Shown here: positions 7,101 through 12,668 of the stretch, piece by piece | Layout of the letters: every line of letters starts with the position of its first letter | Numbering within the stretch: the first letter of the stretch is position 1 | Source of the DNA: JAGUXG01 sp043798435 | GTDB taxonomy: Bacteria; UBA9089; UBA9088; JAGUXG01 | DNA: 12,998 nt | Reading direction: 5' to 3' | NCBI GenBank assembly: GCA_043798435.1 | Contig: JAZDOR010000192.1 | Location: forward strand, 1 to 12,998 | The notes under the pieces: generated by a model | The model's input: only the letters and a program-made list of their open reading frames with translations | Database searches by the model: none | Told to the model about the DNA's origin: nothing | Made by a program: the position numbers and the translations under genes

Positions 7101-8372
7101 ATAGAGTTTGATGAGGCATTACTGAAAAAGGATATATGGGAGAAGGTGAAGTCCATCCCTGATGAGGTGCTCTGGCAGACGCATTTGGCTTCTAAGAATA
7201 AGCTCTTTGTCTATATCAGAGAAAAGATTACAGAGAATTGGACAAGGGAGGGTGAAAACCCTGAACTACTTGAAGATTTCTTAAAAAACCTATCTCCAAA
7301 TTCACTTACTCTTGGATTTGCCAGGAGGTGTGCCACATACAAGAGGTCAACGCTTTTTTTGAAGGATATGGACAGGCTGAAGAGACTCGTTTTGAATAAA
7401 AGACATCCCATTCAGTTTGTTGTGGCTGGAAAGGCTCACCCTAAGGATGAAATGGCATTTGGTCTGATTAAAGAGATAGTCAAGCTCGGAAAACACCCTG
7501 ATTTCTTAGGAAAAGTCATCTTCTTAGAAGACTATGACATAAAGCTGGCCAGAAGAATGGTCTCTGGTGTGGATGTCTGGCTGAACAATTCAAGGAGACC
7601 GCTTGAAGCCTGCGGCACAAGTGGCCAAAAGGCTGGAATGAATGGGATTATTCATTGTAGCAGCCTTGATGGATGGTGGGATGAGGCGTATGATGGAAAG
7701 AATGGCTGGGCAATAGGCGGTAGGCGAGAGTATAAGAATGCAGAGACTCAGGATTTGGCGGATAGCGATTCCCTCTATGACCTTTTAGAAGAGGAGATTG
7801 TCCCGGAGTATTATGCCAGGAATGAGGTTGGTATTCCTGAAAAATGGATACATCGGATGAAGGATGCTATCATCTCTTGTCTCTCAGAGTTCAACACCCA
7901 TAGGATGGTCAGGGATTACACGGAAAAGATGTATATCCCAACGGCAAAGAGGTATTTCAGCTTAATGGATGAAGGCTTCAAAAAGGTTCAGGAGATAGCT
8001 GATTGGAAAAAGTCTATAACAGCAAGGTTCTCCAGCGTCCATATCAACAGCATAACCATAGAAGGTGGTGAGAGATTGAATGTTGGGGATGAGATAGCCC
8101 TTCATCTTGAAATAAACAAGGGCAGGGTTAGCAAAGAGGAGCTTTCTGCTCAAATGGTAGTTGTTGGGGAAGCAAAAGAAGAGGCAACAAGTTATACAGG
8201 GGAGATTCAGTATATAGATATGTCTGCAGAGACAGAGGATGATACCACCATTAAATATGCAGCCAGGTACAAGGCAGTCAGGTCAGGCAAGCTCAACTAT
8301 GGCATAAGAATCACACCCTTTCATCCAGATGTAGATGATACAGCTGACCTGGGGCTTGTCTATTGGGGATGA
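4164..8372 (+). CDS. fused GT3-type glycogen synthase and GT35 alpha-glucan phosphorylase
   Basis: A 1402-residue protein that joins two opposing enzymes of glycogen metabolism. Residues 1 to about 545 are a glycogen synthase of the GT3 (yeast/animal GYS) type: WEVCNKVGGIYTV (16-28), HEWMTGAG (156-163), FTTHAT (178-183), GRYEFHNKG (304-312), and the catalytic E-X7-E pair E424 and E432 in EPWGYTGLES. After a linker, residues about 553-670 are a DUF3417-like region (SYNLWWAWN). The alpha-glucan phosphorylase follows: FSMEYGFHE (662 on), YAGGLGMLSGDH (675-686), HINEGHS (823-829) and EACGTSGQKAGMNG with the PLP lysine K1156. The C-terminal beta-rich domain (about 1280-1402, ending LGLVYWG) is the one usual for this phosphorylase type. 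Both active sites look intact. AGGAGG at 4153-4158 gives the start. It follows the MshEN pair with a 189-base gap and may or may not share its promoter. The domain fusion type is seen elsewhere in bacteria, as far as I recall. Confidence 0.92.
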   Translation: MVEQEIKKRFLFEVSWEVCNKVGGIYTVIKSKLPEATKEFSENYILIGPLLDTNPEFIEETSSGLVNLKAKLKMAGVTAKIGVWNTETKPRVILVHYKDGLDQNKILFQLWEDFGIDSMSGGWDYIEPILFSATAAKVIEALSGFYSDFDIIAQFHEWMTGAGLLYLKKKSPHIATIFTTHATVLGRSMAGNAVDIYKILSTINTDSEAVRYNVCAKHSLETITAREADCFTTVSQITAIEAKHILNTEAHIILPNGFPTKAIPGYSENPEYFKKNRERLLEFSSQFLGKEVKDEETLIVSTSGRYEFHNKGIDLLLEALASLNNNPQALSKNLLVYLFVTGGSPYTAHQIERHYGIATHQLWDPNNDPILNSCRRHNLLNSPDDRINIVFVPVYLNGQDGVLNMEYYEALSGCDLTVYPSFYEPWGYTGLESVAYSVPTLTTDAAGFGQWVNSIEGKYGAVKVLSRFEKEFTESVNELKNFFLYFSALKVEEREKIRSSVRTIALSAEWEVFYKNYLEAFNIAERNCKDRLRKKEEIKPGEVYRGADSPVPRFRQFSIKSSIPQEIDRLRELSYNLWWAWNQDAYELFSRLDPILYEKMGNNPVAFLETVSPKRLEEAAENEDYLHLYESVMKRFDKYCTSKKSLLSSIEVISNQRPVAYFSMEYGFHECMPLYAGGLGMLSGDHIKSASDLNIPLVAIGLLYKQGYFKQGISKEGDQRVEYFNNDFFALPLSGMTKNGEKITIAIDFPGRIVHCQVWKVQVGRTPVYLLDTDIAENSLSDREITGKLYSGERHFRIEQEMVLGIGGIRLLEELNINPSVYHINEGHSAFLVIERLINLMRYNNLELDTAKEVVKASTIFTTHTPVPAGIETFEAQLIENYFRHYVESNGLSWKEFWELGRKDVTEKAPYEMAVLALKNSSRRNGVSKLHGVVSQKMWHDLWKGLLLEEVPISHITNGVHAATWLTVEMKNLLTKYCGIEFDEALLKKDIWEKVKSIPDEVLWQTHLASKNKLFVYIREKITENWTREGENPELLEDFLKNLSPNSLTLGFARRCATYKRSTLFLKDMDRLKRLVLNKRHPIQFVVAGKAHPKDEMAFGLIKEIVKLGKHPDFLGKVIFLEDYDIKLARRMVSGVDVWLNNSRRPLEACGTSGQKAGMNGIIHCSSLDGWWDEAYDGKNGWAIGGRREYKNAETQDLADSDSLYDLLEEEIVPEYYARNEVGIPEKWIHRMKDAIISCLSEFNTHRMVRDYTEKMYIPTAKRYFSLMDEGFKKVQEIADWKKSITARFSSVHINSITIEGGERLNVGDEIALHLEINKGRVSKEELSAQMVVVGEAKEEATSYTGEIQYIDMSAETEDDTTIKYAARYKAVRSGKLNYGIRITPFHPDVDDTADLGLVYWG

Positions 8373-8378
8373 TAATAG
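7886..8378 (+). repeat. 493-bp direct duplication, copy 1 (3' end of glycogen fusion gene)
   Basis: Matches 11877-12369 at a constant offset of 3991 bases with no indel and, by my count, about 36 substitutions (~93% identity). It covers codons 1242-1402, the stop codon and six bases beyond. Similarity stops just after the tgataatag that follows. Confidence 0.9.
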
Positions 8379-8481
8379 TAAATGTTAAAGAGAGTTCTAT
8401 GTTCTATGTTCTATGTTCAGATGATAATATAAATGTTAAAGAGAGTTCTATGTTCTAGGTTCTATGTTCAGATGATAATAG
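8370..8481 (+). repeat. tandem ~52-bp repeat overlapping the glycogen gene stop codon
   Basis: Units start at 8370, 8422 and 8473 with tgataata; the third is partial. Each of the first two contains gttaaagagagttctatgtt and a few copies of the 7-base unit ttctatg. The TGA of the fusion gene is the first three bases of unit 1. Downstream, 8477-8518 forms an imperfect inverted repeat (gggacggatactatt against aataggttactgtcc) related to the GGGACAG family. The duplicated gene end at 12361 lacks this tandem array. No gene lies in 8373-8573. Confidence 0.8.
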
Positions 8482-8573
8482 GGACGGATACTATTAGAAA
8501 ATAGGTTACTGTCCAATATCCCCAGAAACTGTATAAGCACTTGTTGTTGGAAAAAATATAAAGGAGGCAATAA

Positions 8574-9254
8574 ATGTTACAAGATCTAAAAGAAATAGCT
8601 CGTTTCTTAGTCGATGCATTTGATGTAGATATGCAACTTTACATGGGCAAAGCTATGCGACAACTCAAGGATACCCCGACAGGTATGAAGTTCGTTGCAT
8701 GGGCAGAGTCAAACCCAATGGCTTTTGAGGCTTTGCTTCGCCTAATTTCTGCCTCTGCTCAAAGAATACCAAAAGACAAAAGTTTGTTGATGCAAGCAGT
8801 TTTAGACCAATTAGGACGTCTCCCTGTAGAAATCCATAGATCGATTATTGAGGATAACAATGAGTCATTATTGACTTCGCAGGAAAAAATACCATTAGTT
8901 GCTGAAGATTTTAGAAAGAGATATGAAGAAGCATTGGAAGGCTTATCTGATGAACTTTTGGAACAGATTGCCAGACTATCACATTCCAAGATTCTTGAGT
9001 GGGTTAATTCGCCAGCTAAACTCAGACCTTATTTATTGAAAAAATGGAAGGAGGAAAAACCTCACATCCCCTCAAATTTCCTAAAATCAGTTGAACAACA
9101 TCCAGCCGTGCAAAATTTCATGATCGAGCGGTTGGAAAAGAAATGCCAGGACATGGAGAGAAGAAAGGTGCCAGGAGTTAATAAAATTCGCGAAGACCTG
9201 GAGCAAATAAAGGAACGAGAAAGAATAAAAAGACAAGGAGGTGTATTGTTATGA
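8574..9254 (+). CDS. soluble helical protein of unknown function, first gene of a two-gene operon
   Basis: I do not recognise this 226-residue protein. It starts with a strong AGGAGG (8562-8567) six bases before the ATG. It has no signal peptide or membrane segment and appears almost wholly helical, with a leucine-rich centre (EGLSDELLEQIARL near 125-137). The highly charged C-terminus from about residue 170 is probably a coiled coil (ERLEKKCQDMERRK, then IREDLEQIKERERIKR). No catalytic motif is apparent. The stop overlaps the start of the next gene by four bases (ATGA), so the two products are made together and probably interact: a cytoplasmic partner of the membrane protein that follows. 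The pair lies inside the repeat-flanked accessory segment. Confidence 0.7.
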   Translation: MLQDLKEIARFLVDAFDVDMQLYMGKAMRQLKDTPTGMKFVAWAESNPMAFEALLRLISASAQRIPKDKSLLMQAVLDQLGRLPVEIHRSIIEDNNESLLTSQEKIPLVAEDFRKRYEEALEGLSDELLEQIARLSHSKILEWVNSPAKLRPYLLKKWKEEKPHIPSNFLKSVEQHPAVQNFMIERLEKKCQDMERRKVPGVNKIREDLEQIKERERIKRQGGVLL

Positions 9255-10243
9255 CTTTTCTAGAATCTCTTTTATTTGATATTCAGATGCTTTCAATGGA
9301 AGCATCTGAAATATATAACGCCATTACTCAAAATTCTCGCCGCAGAATAGAAGATTGGTGGGGGTGGACAAGAACGATAACTCTTGTCGGAGTTATTGCC
9401 AGTTTTACAATTTTCTTCTTTTCTGTATTAGCGGGACTAATATGGAAAACGGGGATATTTGTAACAGTTAGCGGGCTAATAATCGCTCCTATACTGTTTA
9501 TAATGCTGGCTTACTGGACTCCCATCGCGGCTTTAGTGGGAGCGGTGATAAAGGTACTGGATCTTAAGTTTTTCGGCATCGTTGAAGGCGGGAAGGAATA
9601 CGCTGAACGATGGCTGAAAATTATTTCAGCGTTCCTTTTATGGGAGCTGATAGTTTCTTTCTTTTTATCAGTTGTCCCATATTGGAATAACCCCGCCACA
9701 ATCCCTTTAATCGGATTGTGTGCTGTGATTATGGGGTTCATGGGTTATGTGTGGGGAAGGGATTTGTGGTATAGAACGGCTCTAAAAACAGCGGTTGTCG
9801 TGGTTTTCTTTGTCAATATAATATTCTGTTTTTTTCCACTTTGTGGAAAAGCTCTTTCTGAAAGAGCTAACATATTTGACAAAGAAATGTCAACATCAAT
9901 TAAAAAAGGAGAATTGGGCAAGAAGACTTCTTCTGCCACTGTTCGCACGTGTCAATCTGAAACGTCAAGATTTAACGATGCGGAGACGGTTATTGAGCTA
10001 AAAAAAGGCGATTGGCTTCTCTACAAGCTTGACAAAAACGGTTACACTCCAAGGATTTTCGTTCCTACGGGAGTTAAATATGAGTTGACTTCAATGACAG
10101 AAAATCCTTATACCGTAATTTACGAAAACTGTAGTATAAAAATAATCCCGGGCAGTCAATATGTTAATCTTCCCAAGATTAATCCTTGTATTTTCCAAAT
10201 ATACAGTGAGGAAAAGCAAAGAATCTTAATTACGGGGAGATAA
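9251..10243 (+). CDS. multi-pass membrane protein of unknown function with exported C-terminal domain
   Basis: I do not recognise this 330-residue protein. An N-terminal amphipathic stretch with an arginine cluster (RRR, 30-32) and a WWGWTR segment leads to hydrophobic segments at about 42-64, 68-100 (long, with internal prolines, perhaps two passes), 124-144, 151-169 and 178-198. Residues 200-330 are polar and largely beta-predicted (VIELKKGDWLLYKL, RIFVPTGVKYEL, CSIKIIPGSQY), with cysteines at 198, 234, 294 and 313 that could form disulfides if exported. AGGAGG at 9236-9241 and a four-base overlap couple it to the upstream helical protein. The layout suggests a membrane component with an extracytoplasmic sensing or binding domain plus a soluble partner. 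A defence or stress role is only a guess from the location. Confidence 0.7.
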   Translation: MTFLESLLFDIQMLSMEASEIYNAITQNSRRRIEDWWGWTRTITLVGVIASFTIFFFSVLAGLIWKTGIFVTVSGLIIAPILFIMLAYWTPIAALVGAVIKVLDLKFFGIVEGGKEYAERWLKIISAFLLWELIVSFFLSVVPYWNNPATIPLIGLCAVIMGFMGYVWGRDLWYRTALKTAVVVVFFVNIIFCFFPLCGKALSERANIFDKEMSTSIKKGELGKKTSSATVRTCQSETSRFNDAETVIELKKGDWLLYKLDKNGYTPRIFVPTGVKYELTSMTENPYTVIYENCSIKIIPGSQYVNLPKINPCIFQIYSEEKQRILITGR

Positions 10244-10277
10244 AGGAGTGGGGAACTGCTGGGAAATTATAGAAAAC

Positions 10278-10339
10278 AATTTGCCGTGGACAGCTCTCAC
10301 GAACGGCAAATTACAAATAAGAGCAGGCAACATGCCTGC
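10278..10339. repeat. two hairpins downstream of the unknown operon
   Basis: AATTTGCCGT (10278-10287) and ACGGCAAATT (10303-10312) form a perfect 10-bp stem around a 15-base loop. GCAGGC (10323-10328) and GCCTGC (10334-10339) form a second 6-bp stem. There is no T-run, so these are not classical terminators; transcript-end protection or a REP-like role is possible. The rest of 10244-10469 holds repeats only. Confidence 0.6.
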
Positions 10340-10380
10340 AAATATCACTCTAAATATTGGCGAATAATAGGTAAGAAGGG

Positions 10381-10440
10381 AAAAAGGGGACAGGCTCATT
10401 TGACAACTTAATAATTAGAAAAATAGGGACAGATACAATA
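10381..10440 (+). repeat. GGGACAG-family repeats before the PIN gene
   Basis: aaaaaggggacaggctcatt (10381-10400) recurs nearly exactly at 11120-11140 and, with changes, at 1969-1988. A second variant, aaaatagggacagatac (10420-10436), resembles the units at 11205-11252 and 8477-8490. Together these mark a dispersed repeat family that tends to lie between accessory genes. Confidence 0.65.
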
Positions 10441-10469
10441 CTGTTCGGAATGATAGAAGAGGCTCTTAA

Positions 10470-10943
10470 ATGAAAGAATCAATATATCTTGAGACAACAG
10501 TGGTAAGCTATTATACTTCTAAACCCAGTCGAGATATTATCGTCCTTGCTCATCAAGAGATTACACGACAATGGTGGACTATGGCAAGAAGACGATTTAA
10601 TCTCTTTATCTCTGAAGTTGTAATTGAAGAAGCTGGATTAGGCGATCAAGAAGCAGCTAAAAGAAGATTGGAAGAACTAAAGGATTTTCCTCATCTAAAA
10701 TTGAATGATAGGGTTGAGGAAATGGCTCAAGTATATATGGAAAAGTTAGAGATTCCAGAGAGGTCTTTTCGTGATGCCGCTCATCTTGCTGTTGCTTCTG
10801 TACACAACATTGATTACCTTTTAACTTGGAATTGTGCTCATCTTGCTAATGGTAAGGTTATTAAGAAATTGATAAAGATAAATGAATCCTTTGATATTCA
10901 CACACCAATTATTTGCACACCAGAGGAGTTAATGGAGGGGTAA
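10470..10943 (+). CDS. PIN-domain (VapC-like) endoribonuclease toxin
   Basis: A 157-residue single PIN domain. The start YLETTVVSYY carries E8 where the first catalytic aspartate usually stands (YLDT in relatives). E53 (in VVIEEA), D102 (in FRDAAHLAVA) and D115 (in NIDYLLTWN) supply the other acidic positions, followed by the CAHLAN segment typical of this VapC-like subgroup. PIN toxins are Mg-dependent RNases that cut tRNA or rRNA; the target here is unknown. The D-to-E change at position 8 may lower activity or may be normal for the subgroup. The start is the ATG at 10470, with only a weak purine-rich site (agaagagg) before it. The next gene starts three bases after the stop and is the probable antitoxin. 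Confidence 0.8.
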   Translation: MKESIYLETTVVSYYTSKPSRDIIVLAHQEITRQWWTMARRRFNLFISEVVIEEAGLGDQEAAKRRLEELKDFPHLKLNDRVEEMAQVYMEKLEIPERSFRDAAHLAVASVHNIDYLLTWNCAHLANGKVIKKLIKINESFDIHTPIICTPEELMEG

Positions 10944-10945
10944 TT

Positions 10946-11110
10946 ATGTGGCAAGATCCAATTGTTCAAGATGTCCGCAAAGCAGGTGAAGAGCTTGCAA
11001 AACAAGCAAATTATGACTTACACACTTTTTTCCAAAATTTGCGGAACAATGAAAAGAAAGAAAAGCAATCAGCAATCAGCGTTCAACGATTAGCTAATAT
11101 TAAGAAATAA
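10946..11110 (+). CDS. small antitoxin-like partner of the PIN protein (MW-DPIV type)
   Basis: The start is best placed at the ATG at 10946, three bases after the PIN gene and with GGAGG at 10934-10938. The product has 54 residues and begins MWQDPIVQDVRKAGEELAKQ, followed by NYDLHTFFQNLR. I recall such short proteins being found regularly beside PIN proteins, so an antitoxin role is likely, though I know of no named family. An upstream in-frame ATG at 10913 lies inside the PIN gene without a site. The last ~15 residues (QSAISVQRLANIKK) look unlike relatives and come from a caatcagcaatcagc repeat, so the C-terminus may have been replaced. Confidence 0.6.
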   Translation: MWQDPIVQDVRKAGEELAKQANYDLHTFFQNLRNNEKKEKQSAISVQRLANIKK

Positions 11111-11119
11111 CTGGAAGAG

Positions 11120-11159
11120 AAAAGGGGACAGGCTCATTTTTCTATACCACCGTCCCCTT
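11120..11159 (+). repeat. GGGACAG-family repeat with inverted end
   Basis: The copy aaaaggggacaggctcattt at 11120-11139 is followed by the complement of its start: AAGGGGAC (11122-11129) pairs with GTCCCCTT (11152-11159), an 8-bp stem with a 22-base loop. The unit can therefore fold as a hairpin, as expected for REP-like elements. Confidence 0.65.
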
Positions 11160-11169
11160 ATGAATTGAC

Positions 11170-11201
11170 TGTAGCACCCTTGATGGATGGTGGGATGAGG
11201 C
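11170..11201 (+). pseudogene. 32-bp relic of an alpha-glucan phosphorylase gene
   Basis: This stretch matches 7656-7687 of the fusion gene at 31 of 32 positions. That segment encodes the region just after the PLP lysine (CSSLDGWWDEA). It lies upstream of the larger relic at 11877 and in the same orientation, so both belong to one broken gene copy. About 198 bases present in the intact gene between the two pieces (7688-7885) are absent here, replaced by 675 bases with repeats and a toxin-antitoxin module. Confidence 0.75.
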
Positions 11202-11204
11202 TTT

Positions 11205-11252
11205 GGAAATAGGGGACGGAAATAGGGGACAGACGGAAATAGGGGACAGATA
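11205..11252 (+). repeat. three copies of a GGAAATAGGGGAC unit
   Basis: The 13-base unit ggaaataggggac occurs at 11205-11217, 11218-11230 and 11235-11247; the third continues into agatac. The array begins three bases after the phosphorylase relic ends. The remaining bases to 11353 hold only TAGCT-rich short repeats near 11300-11325 and no gene. Confidence 0.8.
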
Positions 11253-11353
11253 CCTATTAAAGCTTAATCAGTCGCTGGAGTTGACTCGCTTCGCTCTCAG
11301 CTTAGCTTTATCTTTAGCTAACATAAAAGAAAAATGCAACTGGAGGTAATAAT

Positions 11354-11572
11354 ATGACAGTTACTATTCCATTGGATCAAATGACTACAGCAGAAAAACT
11401 TTTAGCAATGGAAAATATATGGGATGATTTATATCGAAGGGCAGATGAAATTCCTTCTCCGCCCTGGCATGGGAAGGTTCTCCAGCAAAGAGAAGAAAAA
11501 ATAAAGAAAGGAATAGAAGAATTTACTAATTGGGAGAATGCCAAAGGGAAAATAAAAGAGTCCGTTTCATGA
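11354..11572 (+). CDS. Unstab_antitox family addiction-module antitoxin
   Basis: A 72-residue protein with the addiction-module component layout: a central EKLLAMENIWDDLYRR helix, a proline-rich PSPPWH turn and a second helix with paired glutamates (QQREEKIKKGIEEF). The family (Unstab_antitox) consists of unstable antitoxins that bind ParE/RelE toxins. GGAGG at 11342-11346 lies seven bases before the ATG. The stop overlaps the toxin start by four bases (ATGA), the usual arrangement for this family. Confidence 0.85.
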   Translation: MTVTIPLDQMTTAEKLLAMENIWDDLYRRADEIPSPPWHGKVLQQREEKIKKGIEEFTNWENAKGKIKESVS

Positions 11573-11862
11573 AAATCAAGATTCTTGATTCAGCATCCCA
11601 GGATTTAATTGAAAGCTATTGGTTCTACGAAAAACAACAAGAAGGTCTTGGTAATTACTTTCTCGATACATTGTTTTCGGATATTGATTCATTGCAGTTT
11701 TATGCTGGCATTCATCCCATATATTTTGAACGATATTATCGTTCACTATCTAAGCGTTTTCCATTTGCTATTTATTATCGTATTGAGCAGAGGACAGTAC
11801 TGATTTGTGCAGTATTTGATTGTCGTCGAAATCCAGCATTGATAAAAAATAGATTGAAATAA
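11569..11862 (+). CDS. RelE/ParE superfamily toxin
   Basis: A 97-residue toxin whose start is set by the ATGA overlap with the antitoxin. The frame is open back to 11530, but that part lies in the antitoxin gene. The ParE fold is recognisable: an N-terminal strand (KIKILDSASQDL), a helical hairpin (IESYWFYEKQQEGLGNYFLDTLFSDID), then strands IYFERYYRSLSKRFPFAIYYRIEQRTVLICAVFDCRRNP. The RFPFAIYYRIE and AVFDCRRNP signatures are characteristic of ParE toxins paired with Unstab_antitox proteins. ParE toxins poison gyrase and RelE toxins cut mRNA; the sequence does not say which applies here. The gene looks complete. Confidence 0.85.
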   Translation: MKIKILDSASQDLIESYWFYEKQQEGLGNYFLDTLFSDIDSLQFYAGIHPIYFERYYRSLSKRFPFAIYYRIEQRTVLICAVFDCRRNPALIKNRLK

Positions 11863-11876
11863 GAAGCTAACAAATT

Positions 11877-12369
11877 AGAGTTCAACACCCATAGGATGGT
11901 CAGGGATTATACAGAGAAGATGTATATTCCAACAGCTAAGAGGTATTTTAGCTTAATGGCTGAAGGCTTCAAAAAGGTTCAAGAGATTGCCGATTGGAAG
12001 AGGTCTATAACCGCAAGGTTCTCCAGCGTCCATATCAACAATATAACTATAGATGGTGGTGAGAGATTGAATGTGGGAGATGAGATAGCCATTCGTCTTG
12101 AAATAAACAAAGGCAGGGTTTCAAAAGAGGAGCTTTCTGCCCAAATAGTAGTGATTGAGGAAGCAAAAGAAGAGGCAACAAGTTATACAGGGGAGATTCA
12201 GTATATAGATATGTCTGCAGAGACAGAGGATGATACAACCATTAAATATACAGCCAGGTACAAGGCAGGCAGGTCAGGTAAACTCAACTATGGCATAAGA
12301 ATCACACCCTTTCATCCAGATGTAGATGATACAGCTGACCTGGGGCTTGTCTATTGGGGATGATAATAG
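11877..12369 (+). pseudogene. partial copy of the glycogen phosphorylase 3' end
   Basis: A 493-bp copy of 7886-8378 with no indels. An open frame of 155 codons runs from an ATG at 11896, which corresponds to an internal methionine of the fusion protein, to the TGA at 12361-12363. There is no ribosome binding site, and the frame is preceded in phase by the ParE stop. The encoded piece (residues 1242-1402 of the intact protein, mostly the C-terminal beta-rich domain) differs at 11 of 155 positions. It lacks all catalytic regions. Synonymous differences clearly outnumber the amino-acid changes, so the copy diverged mainly while still part of a working gene. Expression as a free domain cannot be excluded. 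Confidence 0.8.
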
Positions 12370-12406
12370 CAAAAGGAGACAGGAATTCTCATTGATAGGA
12401 AATTTT

Positions 12407-12433
12407 CATTGCAAAATTAGCAATGCAAAATTA
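12407..12433 (+). repeat. short hairpin and direct repeat before the third toxin-antitoxin pair
   Basis: CATTGC (12407-12412) pairs with GCAATG (12420-12425) around aaaatta, and gcaaaatta occurs twice (12411-12419 and 12425-12433). It lies 50 bases upstream of the antitoxin start and could be an operator for autoregulation, which is typical of such modules. Confidence 0.35.
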
Positions 12434-12482
12434 TCATTTTATACCGAGAATAAATAAGGTTTGCAAAAATGGAGGTGATTTA

Positions 12483-12668
12483 ATGTTAATGGTAAAAGAA
12501 AAGGTGATTTCATTGGTAAAGAAGATGCCTGAAAACTCTACTTTAGAAGACATAATGGAACATTTATATGTAAAACAAAAGATATTAAAAGGGCAAAGGC
12601 AATTGGAAACTGGTCAATTTTATACCCATGAAGAGGCAAAGGAAATAATGAAAGAATGGTTAAAGTAA
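12483..12668 (+). CDS. ParE-partner antitoxin
   Basis: A 61-residue protein. The start is chosen at 12483 because GGAGGTGAT (12471-12479) lies directly before it; the frame is open from an ATG at 12423 but that has no site. The sequence has a helical N-terminus with LVKKMPENSTLEDIMEHLYV, then LKGQRQLETGQFYTHEEAKE and a C-terminal KEWLK. This is the shape of small antitoxins often encoded before ParE toxins. It overlaps the toxin gene by 13 bases. Confidence 0.75.
   Translation: MLMVKEKVISLVKKMPENSTLEDIMEHLYVKQKILKGQRQLETGQFYTHEEAKEIMKEWLK

Noticed and set aside
8370..8481. CRISPR-like array from the ~52-bp repeats
   Set aside because: The whole unit repeats in tandem without variable spacers, and no cas genes are present.
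10278..10312. Perfect 10-bp hairpin as a rho-independent terminator
   Set aside because: The stem is followed by acaaataa and not a T-run; listed only as a hairpin.
11530..11568. Upstream extension of the ParE toxin
   Set aside because: It falls inside the antitoxin gene without a ribosome binding site; the ATGA overlap at 11569 gives a start that fits the family.
12423..12482. Upstream start for the third antitoxin
   Set aside because: No ribosome binding site there, whereas GGAGGTGAT directly precedes the ATG at 12483; the extra residues do not resemble the family.
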